This document shows, piece after piece, positions 31,829 through 42,852 of a stretch of DNA of 64,000 nucleotides. Location: positions 20,780,446-20,844,445 of the forward strand of contig CP092882.1 in the NCBI GenBank assembly GCA_030710605.1. The letters are read 5' to 3'. How positions within the stretch are numbered: the first letter of the stretch is position 1; each line of letters begins with the position of its first letter. This DNA comes from Cordylochernes scorpioides (Eukaryota; Arthropoda; Arachnida; Pseudoscorpiones; Chernetidae). Under the pieces are notes generated by a model, which made no database searches, had not been told where the DNA came from, and saw nothing but the letters and a program-made list of their open reading frames with translations. The position numbers were made by a program, and so were the translations under genes.

Positions 31829-34800
31829 CAAAAACCTTGTAGAAACAATTGTGTAAATAGAATAAATACGACATCAAAATCACAAATTAATTCTCCGCCC
31901 CATAATCAAATAACGGAAAGTTACTACGACATAAATACATGTAAATATGATTCTCAAGACGATGACAATGCAAATTTTTCTGAAAATTCGCGAGACATCG
32001 CCGAAAAAATAATATGTTGGAATATAAATGGTTTCTATAGGATTCTTTCGATATTTCCACTCCTCGAGCACATAAAGAACTACGAAATTTTTGCTCTACT
32101 TGAAACATGGTGCCTGAACAGGACTAACATAACACTAAAAGATTATCAAATTATCGAATTACCTGCCACCAAAGAATCTGGAAGGGGAAGAGGGTCAGGG
32201 GGTATAATTGTCGGTTTTAGGGAAGGCGGGAAATATAGAGTAGAGAGTTCTGAAAAGGATGGCACTTGGTTATCTATTTTCTTATCAACAAACACAAGAG
32301 CCCCCCAACATGTTATCTGTTTAATATTTGTATACCTTCCTCCAAACCAAATACAGCTGCATAACTTAGATAAGCTGTTTACATACATTCAAAAGCAAAT
32401 AGCAGATGGAAAAGAAATTATTTTACTTGGAGATTTAAACATCAGAACTGGGAAGTTGGGAGGACTACACAATCCACTTAATTTCCAGCTCCCCCTAACA
32501 TCGGAAAGAAGGGCTAAAAATCATATAATATCATCTCTGTCTAATAAACTTCTTGATTTCCTGGAAGATAATTCTTTGACAATAGTTAATGGAAGATCTA
32601 GAGGTGATAAAGATGGAGATTTTACATACATATCCGAAAGAGGCTCTTCAACTATTGACTATTGCATACTCTCACAGGGTTCACTACAAATTTTACTGGA
32701 CTTCAAAGTCGATGACCAACTGTACTCAGACCACCATCCTTTGGTTTTAACGATAAAAGGCCAAAACTTCAATGAGAAAAAAACCAAACGGGAAGATTAT
32801 AATATTACGAGATATAGATGGTCAGCCGATGGACTCGCAATGTTTAAAATGAAACTGGAAGAATTGCGGGAAAAAAACATACCAGCCTCCGATGACCTTG
32901 TATACACTTTCAATCAGCGAATTTTGGAAGCAATGTCATCTGCAAAAATAACCTACTCAATTAAGGGCGGCCCCAGGAAATCTAAGCCGTGGTTCGATAA
33001 GGACTGCTATGATATGAAAAAACTGGCAAAAGAAAGTCTGAAGAAATATCGTAAAACAAATAGATTGGAAGACAGAGAATGTTATGCTTCTTCCAGAAAG
33101 AAATATCTCGCTTTATTGGATCTAAAAAGGAAAGGCTTTGATAATGAAAAACAGGAAATACTCAGAAATGCTAAAGACTCAAAGACCTTCTGGAAAACTA
33201 TTGCGCTCTACAAAAGCACATCTATAATCCAAGGAGAAATATCTATACAGGACTGGCTGAACTTTTACCGCGAACTAATGACTACAGAGAAAAATTTGAG
33301 AATTTGTAATTTACATAATGTGATTTCTCAGAACGATCCTATATTGGACTCAGAGATAACCAATGCAGACATATACAAGGAGATAGCTGGTTTGAGGAGT
33401 AACAAGGCATGCGGGCCCGATGGCATCCCCAATGAAGTATTAAAAACACCCCCTGATTCGTACATACTGCTGTTGAAACAACTCTACAATAGTGTTATGA
33501 CGACTGGAAAATACCCAGCAATTTGGACTAATTCCACTATACACCCAATCTTTAAAAATGGTTATAAGAACAGCCCCTCCAACTACCGAGGTATTGCACT
33601 GATTAGCAATGTATCAAAGCTTTTCACATCAATCCTAAGATCACGACTGGAGGAATGGGTCGAAGGAAGAAGGGTTATACCCGAAAACCAAGCGGGATTT
33701 AGAAAAGAAAGATCATGTATTGACCACATATTTACACTAACTACTTTAATCCAACTATCATTAAGAAAAAAGAGGGGAAAACTATATGTCTTTTTTGTCG
33801 ATCTAAGGAAGGCATTTGATACTGTACCCCACTCACTACTTTGGAAAAAACTTTACAACCTAGGCATAAGTTACCAATTCATAAGTACGATCAAAAGTTA
33901 CTACGAACAAGCAACTATAGCTATCAGATGGAAGGGATCATTTACGGAAAGTATTAAGATAAACTCGGGAGTCCTCCAGGGAGAACCACTTTCCCCACTG
34001 CTATTTATATTATTTATCACGGACTTAATCGAAATTTATAATAACTCAGACCTGCCGAGTGTAAATTTGCCAGAATTTGGAGATATCCATTTATTGCTGT
34101 ACGCCGACGACATAGCAATTATAGGTGAGTCCAGGATAAACCTCCAAAAGAAGATCAAAATACTGAAAGAATATCTCGATGAGAACTTAATGACACTAAA
34201 TGAGTCCAAGTCAAAGATTATGGTGTTCCGTAATGGAGGTAAACCCTCAAACAAGGATAGATGGTTCTGGAATGATAAACCCATAGCAATAACTTCAAGA
34301 TATACATACTTGGGATTCCCTCTGACACCAACAATAACAACTACTCACCCGGCAAATTACTTTAAAGGAAAAGCACTTACAGCAATTAACGCTACACACC
34401 CAATATTAATAAAATCAAAAGCAAAGTCAATAAATTTATCAATCAAACTCTTTGATACAATAGTGAGAGCTGTCCTGATGTATGCCGCTCCATTATGGGC
34501 AACAGAGCATAAAGACTTACTGGACAATATACAAGACATATTTATCCGTAGGTTCCTGAATCTGCCCAGATACACTCCAGGTTACCTAATCAGATTAGAA
34601 ACCGGTCGTATCTCATTGAGTGTAACAGCCTTAAAATTAACCCTGAAGTATTGGCTGCGGGTGTTGAATATGAGCAGTGACAGATTGCCACGTATATGTT
34701 TTAATAGAACACGGGAACTCTCTAATGCTTCGGGCACACCCATCGGTTTCATTAAAAAGCTCACTAATCTGCTTAACGATAATGGATCCCCTGCACTTGT

Positions 34801-35281
34801 TTCCTGTGATGACCCTGAAACGCTGAGGAGCGCGATTACAGGGCTCTTAAAAACAGCGGCAGACCAATCTATACAAAACGACCTTACAAGAATGGATAAA
34901 TCTAAGCTATACTCTCACTACAAAGACATTCACATATCTTTCATGACGGAGGGATACCTTTTAGGGGATTTTCCTTTCCCGGTTGTAAGACTACTCGCAC
35001 AAGTTAGAATACTTTCAAGTTTTTTTAGAGAAAACCACACCAAGATGCTCTGCGGTGAGGACCCGACTTGTACCTTCTGTAATTCAAAACTACAAAAGGA
35101 AATCACTCACTATATTTTTGATTGCTCTGCTCTGAAAGAAGAAAGAAGAACCCTTATGCTCAAAACTGGGCAACTCTGTGCTTCACTTCCATCAATAATT
35201 GACAATATGACCCAGAATAAGTATATTGCTACGGCGTTTTATGGTTTCCACAAGTCCATATCTCAGAAGAAGGCCAAGTGA
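31829..35281 (+). CDS. LINE ORF2: endonuclease, reverse transcriptase, zinc knuckle
   Basis: Open from the codon after ORF1's TAG to 35281, in the same frame. Order: apurinic-type endonuclease (IICWNINGF, ETWCL, IILLGDLNIRTG, YSDHHP) to about 32760; reverse transcriptase with CGPDGIPNEVL, NYRGIALIS, FVDLRKAFDTV, GVLQGEPLSP and LLYADDIAI (YADD at 34100-34111); a thumb/linker; and CTFCNSKL...HYIFDC, a CCHC-type knuckle. The first ATG in the frame is at 32840, after the whole endonuclease. A product made from that ATG would lack it, so expression must use ORF1 (readthrough) or a non-AUG start. Confidence 0.9.
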   Translation, partial: QKPCRNNCVNRINTTSKSQINSPPHNQITESYYDINTCKYDSQDDDNANFSENSRDIAEKIICWNINGFYRILSIFPLLEHIKNYEIFALLETWCLNRTNITLKDYQIIELPATKESGRGRGSGGIIVGFREGGKYRVESSEKDGTWLSIFLSTNTRAPQHVICLIFVYLPPNQIQLHNLDKLFTYIQKQIADGKEIILLGDLNIRTGKLGGLHNPLNFQLPLTSERRAKNHIISSLSNKLLDFLEDNSLTIVNGRSRGDKDGDFTYISERGSSTIDYCILSQGSLQILLDFKVDDQLYSDHHPLVLTIKGQNFNEKKTKREDYNITRYRWSADGLAMFKMKLEELREKNIPASDDLVYTFNQRILEAMSSAKITYSIKGGPRKSKPWFDKDCYDMKKLAKESLKKYRKTNRLEDRECYASSRKKYLALLDLKRKGFDNEKQEILRNAKDSKTFWKTIALYKSTSIIQGEISIQDWLNFYRELMTTEKNLRICNLHNVISQNDPILDSEITNADIYKEIAGLRSNKACGPDGIPNEVLKTPPDSYILLLKQLYNSVMTTGKYPAIWTNSTIHPIFKNGYKNSPSNYRGIALISNVSKLFTSILRSRLEEWVEGRRVIPENQAGFRKERSCIDHIFTLTTLIQLSLRKKRGKLYVFFVDLRKAFDTVPHSLLWKKLYNLGISYQFISTIKSYYEQATIAIRWKGSFTESIKINSGVLQGEPLSPLLFILFITDLIEIYNNSDLPSVNLPEFGDIHLLLYADDIAIIGESRINLQKKIKILKEYLDENLMTLNESKSKIMVFRNGGKPSNKDRWFWNDKPIAITSRYTYLGFPLTPTITTTHPANYFKGKALTAINATHPILIKSKAKSINLSIKLFDTIVRAVLMYAAPLWATEHKDLLDNIQDIFIRRFLNLPRYTPGYLIRLETGRISLSVTALKLTLKYWLRVLNMSSDRLPRICFNRTRELSNASGTPIGFIKKLTNLLNDNGSPALVSCDDPETLRSAITGLLKTAADQSIQNDLTRMDKSKLYSHYKDIHISFMTEGYLLGDFPFPVVRLLAQVRILSSFFRENHTKMLCGEDPTCTFCNSKLQKEITHYIFDCSALKEERRTLMLKTGQLCASLPSIIDNMTQNKYIATAFYGFHKSISQKKAK

Positions 35282-35525
35282 TACTCACTCCTCACTTTCT
35301 TACTGCTACTCTTTTTGTGTTGATTTCTTGCTTCCCTCTTTCTTATTATTATTATTTTTTTTTTCCTTTTCTTGTTTTTTTTTTTTTTTTTTTTTTTCTT
35401 TCTCTTTTTACTCTGTATATATCGCTATTTCCGTTGTCTCACCGCTTTGTTCTTATGCATACCTCTGGTGAATCCTGTATAGGGTCAGTGACCCTAAATA
35501 AAGGCTTTTTTGTTGTTGTTGTTGT
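35282..35525 (+). other. LINE 3' untranslated region and tail
   Basis: Pyrimidine-rich, with a T-run near 35375-35398, a GGGTCAGTGACCC stem-loop at about 35481, AATAAA just after it, and (GTT)n at the end. Confidence 0.8.
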
Positions 35526-35689
35526 TGTATTTTTTTATAGACAACAAACTTCAACTATGAAGCAACACTTTGGGCTCCCAATTTCATTTTAGGTTCACAA
35601 CAATGGCTATAGATAGGGATATAAAATTGAAACAAACAAAAAATTGAAGTGAGCTACTAATTTCACTTTGTTATTTTGTAATCACAGGG

Positions 35690-35880
35690 TAATAAGACAA
35701 TCCAAATAGGTCTTTTACATGTGCTTCGACAACAGCATTACCTTCAGACAAAAAGTTCTCTCTCAGTTCATTCAGTACTTGTGTCTGAAGATGATAGCAA
35801 TGCTGTTACAGATGCCCAAGATGGGAACAACATTGATTCAGAAACCTCACTAATTTGGATTGGTCCTCCTCACCTTGTAT
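35690..35880. repeat. ACGT-type hammerhead-family foldback, degenerate
   Basis: Arms AATAAGACAATCCAAATAGG and TTTGGATTGGTCCTCC, with CTGAAGA followed by TGATAGCAATGCTGTTACAG in between. The GAAA box is altered. Confidence 0.6.
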
Positions 35881-36171
35881 TTCTTTTTATTAATCCACAC
35901 ACTCATCATTGTTATTTACTATTTTAGGAGGGAGGGTTCTCAAATATTGAAACAACAGCACACATGCCTAGTTTGTTGGAAAGGCAGAAGTTACTGCCAA
36001 GTAAGTTTTGTGCATTTTAGCGATGTCTGAATAGCTTCCAGATTAGTTTTTAAAATGAAGCCTAATACAACAGAAAACTAGTCCAAGGCAGTAAGCAATT
36101 TTTTTTTTTTTGTGTTAAACTTTCCTACACTCTTGATTCAAAACAAAAATGACCATTTACAATAAAACCCT

Positions 36172-36283
36172 GCTTTTCACATATGTAGACATTGTGGTGC
36201 ACTTACAGTAAAAGCAGTTGCCAACTTCTACCCACCAAGATTATCATGGCCTGTACCATGTGTACTAGGGATAATAAAAAAAA
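36172..36283 (+). mobile_element. tRNA-derived SINE, 3' fragment
   Basis: CTTTTCACATATGTAGACAT to TACTAGGGATAAT and an A-run; the head is missing. Confidence 0.75.
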
Positions 36284-36289
36284 CCTCAC

Positions 36290-37264
36290 TAAAGAGCAAT
36301 AGGATAGGGCCAACTTCCCTTTATAATGAGAACCCAATATTAGTGATACCATAGAGTGAACAATGGCTATAGTAAAGTTCTGTCCCAATGAGGTTCGCTA
36401 TAGTGATGTTTTCTTCAAATTCTCACTCTATATTGGTGAAGAAGGTTTACATGAATGTTAGAAAAAGAATTTACATACACTACAATGGGACATACATTTC
36501 AACAATAGAAATTGGTGAGATAAGAGGAGCATTTGTAAATTGGAACCAACTTTTTGGTTTCCCAGCAGGTTCCTATTTGTGATTACTCTGTTCTTTCAAT
36601 GTTTGGGAAACCCAAAATGGCAACAAAGTGAGATCATTAGTTTGACACATCTCTTTTTATCTCTCTATTGGAGTTATTTTCTCACACAATAGAAGAAAAT
36701 AGGCAGACAATAAGAAACTAGAAGGAGAGTGAAATGTGGCTGATAATTGGACTAACCTTTGGTTTCCCACCAAAGCCTATTAGACAAATATTTTGTGGTA
36801 AAGCTTTCAAATCTTACAAGTTTTTGAGCCAGAATTGACTGGAGAAAGGTGTGGTTATTCCCAGTTTACATGCAAAAATGTACAATTTGGATAAGAATCA
36901 AAAGGTAATAAGACAAAAAATTGTCTCAACATGTCTAAAAAAAGGAAGAAAAGCATATAACAATATAGATAGCAGCGAGCCTTTCTTTTTTTCCTCTGAG
37001 ATCATTAAAAAAAAAACATATTTTGGACATAGAAGAAGTAGCTTACTTCCAAATATTTAGTGAACTCATTGTGGAGCTCATGAAATCAAACATTGTAAGG
37101 GCCCAAACCACGGTCTCCACCAGGTGGGCATTCTGAATTTTTCAAAACTGGTGTAGACCTAGATTGCAGAGATGGTCAAAGCATAGTTTTTACATCTATA
37201 TTTTGATAACAGAGAGCAGGACTATTTTAGATTAATAATGTTGTTGTTTCTTATCCCCTTGTGT
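36290..37264. other. No recognisable gene
   Basis: Mixed AT-rich intronic sequence. Short frames only. Confidence 0.5.
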
Positions 37265-37548
37265 AAAGATTACATGAATTCCATGAGTTCATGCTCCTCG
37301 AGCTGTTTTATGATGAGCAGCGGCCTCTCCCAAAGGTCCTGTTTAGTGGATCTAATGCAAGCCAAAATGTGTTCTGGAGCTGCAGGTGTCAAGCTACATT
37401 TTGGGCAAGTGGGGTAGATTTTGTTATTAATTTCTATCTTCAATGGTTTGAGATGGCCTGTTCTAAATCTTGTTAGTGTTGTTTGATGCTGTCTGATGTT
37501 CAGAGCTCCTCCTAGATTAATATTTCCTCTTGTATAAATAATACCCAC
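37265..37548 (-). pseudogene. C-terminal fragment of a LINE polyprotein
   Basis: About 92 codons reading TLTRFRTGHLKPLKI, CPKCSLTPAAPEHILAC and LIIKQLEEHELMEF. The C-x2-C...H-x4-C knuckle after a TR-x-R-T-G-H motif is typical of the C-terminus of LINE proteins with an RNase H domain. Everything upstream is missing. Not from the same family as the LINE at 30766-35525. Confidence 0.65.
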
Positions 37549-37653
37549 CCATATCCTATATACCCAACATTCTATTTTCAGTCTAGTCGACCTATATTTT
37601 CATCCAATACAATCCTTCTGTTTATAAGTTTCAATTACATATAATATATACTA

Positions 37654-37700
37654 GCCAAACAACCAGGTTTCACCCAGGTTCTTCCTTGGTAAATGTTTTG
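37654..37700 (-). repeat. Helitron-like 3' end
   Basis: Minus strand: CCTGGGTGAAACCTGG then TTGTTTGGCTAG|T. Intermediate in sequence between the CCCGGGC-type Helitron ends and the satellite unit. Confidence 0.5.
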
Positions 37701-37741
37701 TCAATGAATAATATTTTACCAAATGTTATTAAATAATTAAA

Positions 37742-38515
37742 AAGATTTCTGGAGATGTGAGTTTCTTTTTATTTTATTAAAGCAGTCTCAAGTTTTCAGG
37801 CATTTCTGCCTTTCTACAGGAGAACACAAATAAACAACTAAAACACTATACACAAAGCAATAACGCGCCATCTATACACATAAAATGAAAGTATTTTAAA
37901 GCACGAATGTTTCTTTTATACATAATACAAACTTCTACTGTCCTTACTGCAATGAAAAAATATATTGGGAGGGGGCTTGGCTCATCAGTGGTGAACCCTC
38001 CCAGCGGTTTCACCAATTTAAACCACCAGACCGCTTCTCAGAGCTCTAATAATGTATTGGATGGAATCTCAGAAATGGTTTTCAAGAAAACTATGGACAT
38101 AAGCGTATAGGACAGTAGAATTACATTCAAATTCTACTGTCCTATAAGCTTATGTCCATAGTTTTCTTGAAAACCATTTCTGAGATTCCATCCTTCAGTG
38201 CTGCGTATATAAGCAGAATCGTCCAATACATTATTAGAGCTCTGAGAAGCGGTCTGGTGGATTAAATTGGTGAAACCGCTGGGAGGGTTCACCACTGATG
38301 AGCCAAGCCCCCTCCCAATATTTTTTTTTTTTTCATTGCAGCAAGGGCAGTAGAAGTTTGTATTATGTATAAAAGAAACATTTGTGCTTTAAAATCCTTT
38401 CATTTTAAAACACTATAATAAAGTGTTTTATATATGTTCTCCTGTAGAAGGACAGAGATGCCTGAAAACTTGAGACTGCTTTAATAAAATAAAATAAAAA
38501 GAAACTCCAGGAAAC
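37742..38515. repeat. Large palindrome of about 770 bp
   Basis: Two arms of about 380 bp meet near 38125 (CAGTAGAATT / AATTCTACTG). The outer ends carry AGCT-type hammerhead-like boxes in worn form (CTGTAGAAGGACAGAGATGC then CTGAAAACTTG at 38443-38475). The right arm has about 28 bp extra near 38195 (GTGCTGCGTATATAAGCAGA); the outer loops also differ. A degenerate relative is at 41440-41580. Confidence 0.9.
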
Positions 38516-38607
38516 CTTTTCAATTATTTATGTCCAGGATATTTAAATCAATTGATACCAAATGTTATATGAATAAATTATCATTTGTAGTAGTTATCAG
38601 TAACAGG

Positions 38608-38915
38608 GGGAGCAGTAACAAGCTCACTAAAAAACCTGGGCTCAGCTGGCCCGACTGATAGTACCCTGTAAGGACTCCTAATCCAGGAATACAGGATGAT
38701 GAGCAGCGTTTGTACTCCATGTTAGGAGCGGCTGCACATGGCGTCTGTTCTTTATGTCAGAGGCGGCCATTTCTTTTGGAGCTAAGTCGGCCTGCCATTG
38801 AGTAGTGCTCCCAGTCTTAATTGACAAAGGCAGACGCATTCTACTTCACCCAGTCATGATGGTTGTCAAATTACCCTAATATGATTGGGTGGAGATAAGA
38901 AAGAAGAAAAGGAAG
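38608..38915 (+). mobile_element. Short retroposon, family B, copy 3, exact 12-bp target duplication
   Basis: ATCAGTAACAGG occurs at 38596-38607 and 38916-38927. Starts GGGAGCAGTAACAAGC, so it is shorter at its 5' end than copies 1 and 2. It has about 25 bp extra before the GATAAGAAAG tail. Confidence 0.85.
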
Positions 38916-38927
38916 ATCAGTAACAGG

Positions 38928-40110
38928 AATAGTGATCAATATATCATTATAATTTATAACTCCAGTTTTTAATATACAAAGTGTGTAGTAGGCCTTACTA
39001 TACATAGTAAATCTTCTCAGAAAAATGTGCTATGGTATCTGAATTGTCCAAATCTATATATATATTTTTTAACAAAAATATTGACTTCCATTTATATATA
39101 AATATGTATAGAGATTATAAAATAAATGTAGGGAATGTAATGTATATATCTTGCTAAACCAATTGATAAATTATTTCCTATGGAATTTCTCTATTTAAAT
39201 ATATAGTATTCTCTCTCCCCAGATTGTCACCAAATGTACAGTGTCAAACTTAGCTACAGAATCCCAGTTTATTAAAATGAAGAAGGAGAAGGAAGTGGTG
39301 GAATGAAAGTTGGGAAATATGAGGTAAATGAGTTAATATTTAAAAATGGTGGTGATATATTTCCTTTAGTTGTATATATGGTGGCAGCCATGTGGTGGTG
39401 TTGATTGGTAAAGAGGGTGGTGGGGGCCCAGAAAGGGGAAGTCTGAGGGGGGAGATACATTCTAGGGGGAAGGTGACCTAGCAACCTACTTAATTGTTAT
39501 GATTTCTTACACTGCTAAATCTTTTCTTTTTTTTTAAACATAACTTCTTAGTAAAAAAATTCTTTCAATTAGTAGGTCAAAAAACAAATCTAACCCCCCC
39601 TCCCCCACCCCAAAAAAAAAAAAAACTTTTAGAAACTTGAAAATATATAACTTTTTTTGACTTTCAAATATTTTTGATATATATATATATTAAAAATAAA
39701 GAAGGCATCTCCTGACCACGAGCACATGTGCTTTTTAGTTTTTTCATATATATATATATTTTTTAAATTGCTCATAGTTGCCATTCAAAAATGAAAAAGT
39801 ATAATTTCTAGTTGGACTACATTAATTTTTATGGGCTTCTTTTAAAAATGGGCTCCCTTTTTAAACATGGTTTCAGTGGTCTTAAGCAAACTCTTTCATG
39901 CAGTGTGCACTTTTTATTCTGAATAATTTCTTAAAGTTTCATAGATTCTCTGTTTTTGGAGTTTTAATAAGATGATCTGGTGAACTTTCTGGTTGGGATC
40001 CATTTGATTTTCTTTTTTTTTTATTATTAGTTTTGATAGGTTATTCCTAAATACACTAGGTAGTGTATTAATATAACCAGGAATTTTTAAAAATGTTATA
40101 TACTATATAA
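38928..40110. other. No recognisable gene
   Basis: AT-rich intronic sequence with poly-A/T and short TA runs. Confidence 0.5.
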
Positions 40111-40111
40111 A

Positions 40112-40284
40112 GTAGAACCTCCCTGTAAAGAACCGAATGTAACACCTAATTGCAAAGCCAAATTGTCGTTTAGAGAGAGATGTCTTCTTATCAGAGAGTT
40201 GCAAAATAGTAAAAATGGTGATTTTGCAAACGAAAACTGTCCTTTGTAGAGAGGTGTCCTCTCATGAAGGTTCTACTGTATTCC
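40112..40284. mobile_element. Pogo-type MITE
   Basis: AGTAGAACCTCCCTGTAAAG at left, CATGAAGGTTCTACTGTA at right. Same family as 49343-49503. Confidence 0.7.
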
Positions 40285-40289
40285 ACAAC

Positions 40290-41255
40290 AATGCACACAG
40301 ACACAAATTTAACATCATATTTAGTCCCATCTACAATATGGAGGTCTGCCATCACAGAATCCTTGTTCATTGTAACTCTCCTCTTTGTATTTCCACAGAC
40401 CATTTGATTAATTATCCTTTTAGCTCCCTCCACTCTCCAGTAATATATCTTGATGACCCCAGAGTATGTGTGTAGCTTACAATATCTTCATTTAGAAGGC
40501 TTAGAGTTTCCAGTGAATCTTCTCCAAACTTTTTTGATTGTCACCCTTTGTTCATTGTTCACTCCTTGCGCACCAGATGTCAAAAGGGTTCATTTTCCTC
40601 TCCAGTTTTTTTCTTCTGTTCATACAACTATACAAGAAAAACTGGTCAACACTTTTATTCAAGTATAACACTTTCTTTCAGTATATTATTGTAAATATGA
40701 ATTTTAATTTTGTTGTTTTAAGCTCTTCTCCCTTGATAATGTACTTTGGTAGTTTTAAGAAGGGAGATATATCATTATTTTTTAAATGGGAAATAAACTT
40801 TTTTTATTAATATTGCTTTTTTTGCTGCAGTATAAACATAACAGTTGTGTGATCTAAAGATCCAATGAGACAGATGAGTAAATGTTGAAATGTGAGGCAT
40901 ATGTCTCATATAGACTACTTATTTAGCCATTTATTGCCTCTTACAATAATTATAATGTAACCACTTCAAAACAAACCTCTTTTATATCATCAACTTGGTC
41001 ATATTACCCCCTAATTCTAAAGATCCAATTAACCATGGTTATAACAATTCTAAATGAGAAGTTGCTATAAGGAGGAGGTGTGAATAGAATCAAGCCTTCT
41101 TCATTTCTCAGCCAACAAACCCGGGTCTCAAGGTGTGACAAATGATACAGCTTCATGCTCTAGGTGGTGTTTGGAACATCAAATTACTTTGTATGCTTGC
41201 CACTGATAAAATTGCCCTTTTTTTACAAATCTTGACATAAAGAGGTTTTTTTTTT
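40290..41255. other. No recognisable gene
   Basis: Intronic sequence; short frames only. Confidence 0.5.
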
Positions 41256-41264
41256 TTTTTTTTA

Positions 41265-41388
41265 AATTTTAGTGCCATTTTACTTGAGAGAGTTGCTAAT
41301 TTGCAAAAATGGCGGTGATGAAAATTATCCTTTGTAGAGGTGTTCTTTACCAAGAGTTCTCTCATAGAGATGAGTTCTACTGCCTCAT
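41265..41388. mobile_element. Pogo-type MITE, right part
   Basis: GAGTTGCTAATTTGCAAAAA to GATGAGTTCTACTG; left end worn. Confidence 0.5.
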
Positions 41389-41439
41389 TATCATATTTTT
41401 ACAGATGGAAATTTTGTATGTGTTTGCAAAGTCTTCAAA

Positions 41440-41580
41440 GAGCTCATGTCCAATTTATTTTTCTTAAATACCTTCATCAAGAATAACTCAGACTATATAA
41501 GCAATACAGCCAAATGCTGGGAGGGTTTACTACTAAAGGCCTTCTCCCAATATAACTGTTAAATTGCAGGAAGAAACAGT
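41440..41580. repeat. Degenerate half of the large palindrome family
   Basis: GCTGGGAGGGTTTACTACTA and CTTCTCCCAATAT match the inner arm of 37742-38515 at reduced identity. Confidence 0.5.
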
Positions 41581-42711
41581 GAGAGAGAAATTATTCTAGT
41601 TGTAACAACAAAAACCTTCAAATATCTTGCCATCAAAGTAATAATTACAATGATTTTTTTTTATTGTTGAGAAAAAAGTAAAAATTTTTAAATATTCCAA
41701 AACAAAAAGAAAAATTCTTTTTTTTTTTAATCTTTCATCAGTCAAACATTGCTATAGCAACATCATTTTGGGCCTAGATTTGATGTTGTTCTAACACAAC
41801 CACTTTATAATGTTGTAACCATGTTGAGGCTGTTCTTATAACAAAGTTCTACCATATATCAATTTCCTTTATACAGTTACACACAGACACTTTTATACAA
41901 AATCTCATTTAAAAATGATAATGTGCCTAAAAATATTAATTGATTATTTATATAAAAAAAAAAAAAAAATTCAACACAATGTGTGTGAAGATATTAAATT
42001 TTCTTCTAGGGAAAGTAGAATCCTATTGGAAAAACAAAGTAGAAGAGGTTGTCCAAATAGGGTCAAACATTTATGACCCTGGGGTAAACCATCTTTCCAA
42101 AACTAAACCCCTTTTTGTCCCCACCCCCCAAAGCTGTCAATACCCCCACCCCCCCCAGACAAACCAGTTCACTGTGTGTTGATATTTCCTCCTCCTGCCC
42201 CCCTGGCTAGAGGAAGAAGACATATGGATTACTGTTGTGGGACATTAATACATCTCTGTTATAAATAGCTCCCCCCCATCTTCAGCTCTTTACATTCTTG
42301 GTGTTACAGTGGTCAGTCTCCCATGGAATACCACCATGGCTATACCTGGTCACAGGGACTCTAGGTTGAAAAGACACATGATTTGGCATGACAAAACACA
42401 AACTCTGATAAGAAACCAGAGTTTAGATTGTGATTTTGGATGGTTGTTCATGGGAGACTTAGTGATTTTTTTTTAATGATGCTTCTTAGTTGGCTGATTG
42501 AAGATGGATGCGTAAAAAAAAAAAATTGCATAAGTTAGCAAATAATTTGTATTAAAAGTTTTAGTAAGAGGTGTAATATCTTCAGACATTAAGAACTTAA
42601 TAACAAAAAACTTATCTTCAAACAAAATATTAACATTCAGTGCTCTAGACTGAGGTAGACAAGGCTGTAACTTCACATTTGTGATTTTTATCAACACTAT
42701 CACTAACACAA
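41581..42711. other. No recognisable gene
   Basis: Intronic sequence with A-, T- and C-runs (for example 42145-42157). Confidence 0.5.
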
Positions 42712-42852
42712 GGTAATAAAGCCAAATAAATAAATAGTATGTGTCGTTTTGGTAACAGTATTGTTATTATCATCAAACAAAATTCTGAAACACACTATTC
42801 ATCTGGATTTGGTCTTGTGTTAACCTAAGTGTTTATACTCTATAATCCAAAC
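42712..42852. repeat. ACGT-type hammerhead-family foldback, degenerate
   Basis: Left AAGGTAATAAAGCCAAATAA, right CATCTGGATTTGGTCTTGTG, tail TACTCTATAATCCAAAC. Core GTCGTTTTGGTAACAGTATT on the minus strand is partly kept. Confidence 0.7.

Larger units (their letters stand above)
30766..35525 (+). mobile_element. Apparently full-length LINE with exact 15-bp target duplication
   Basis: Flanked by TGTATTTTTTTATAG at 30751-30765 and 35526-35540, identical. The element has a short 5' leader (CTTTTTCGCCGCTAGGTGGC), ORF1 (30869-31828), ORF2 (31829-35281), a T-rich 3' untranslated region, a GGGTCAGTGACCC hairpin with AATAAA, and a (GTT)n tail. Architecture fits the jockey/CR1-like superfamily of LINEs; the exact clade is not resolved by eye. 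Perfect target duplication and open frames indicate a young insertion. Confidence 0.9.

Noticed and set aside
38285-38320. CTGATGAGCC in the large palindrome as a hammerhead box
   Set aside because: No GAAA box follows at the right distance, and the reversed order does not give a pairable stem III.
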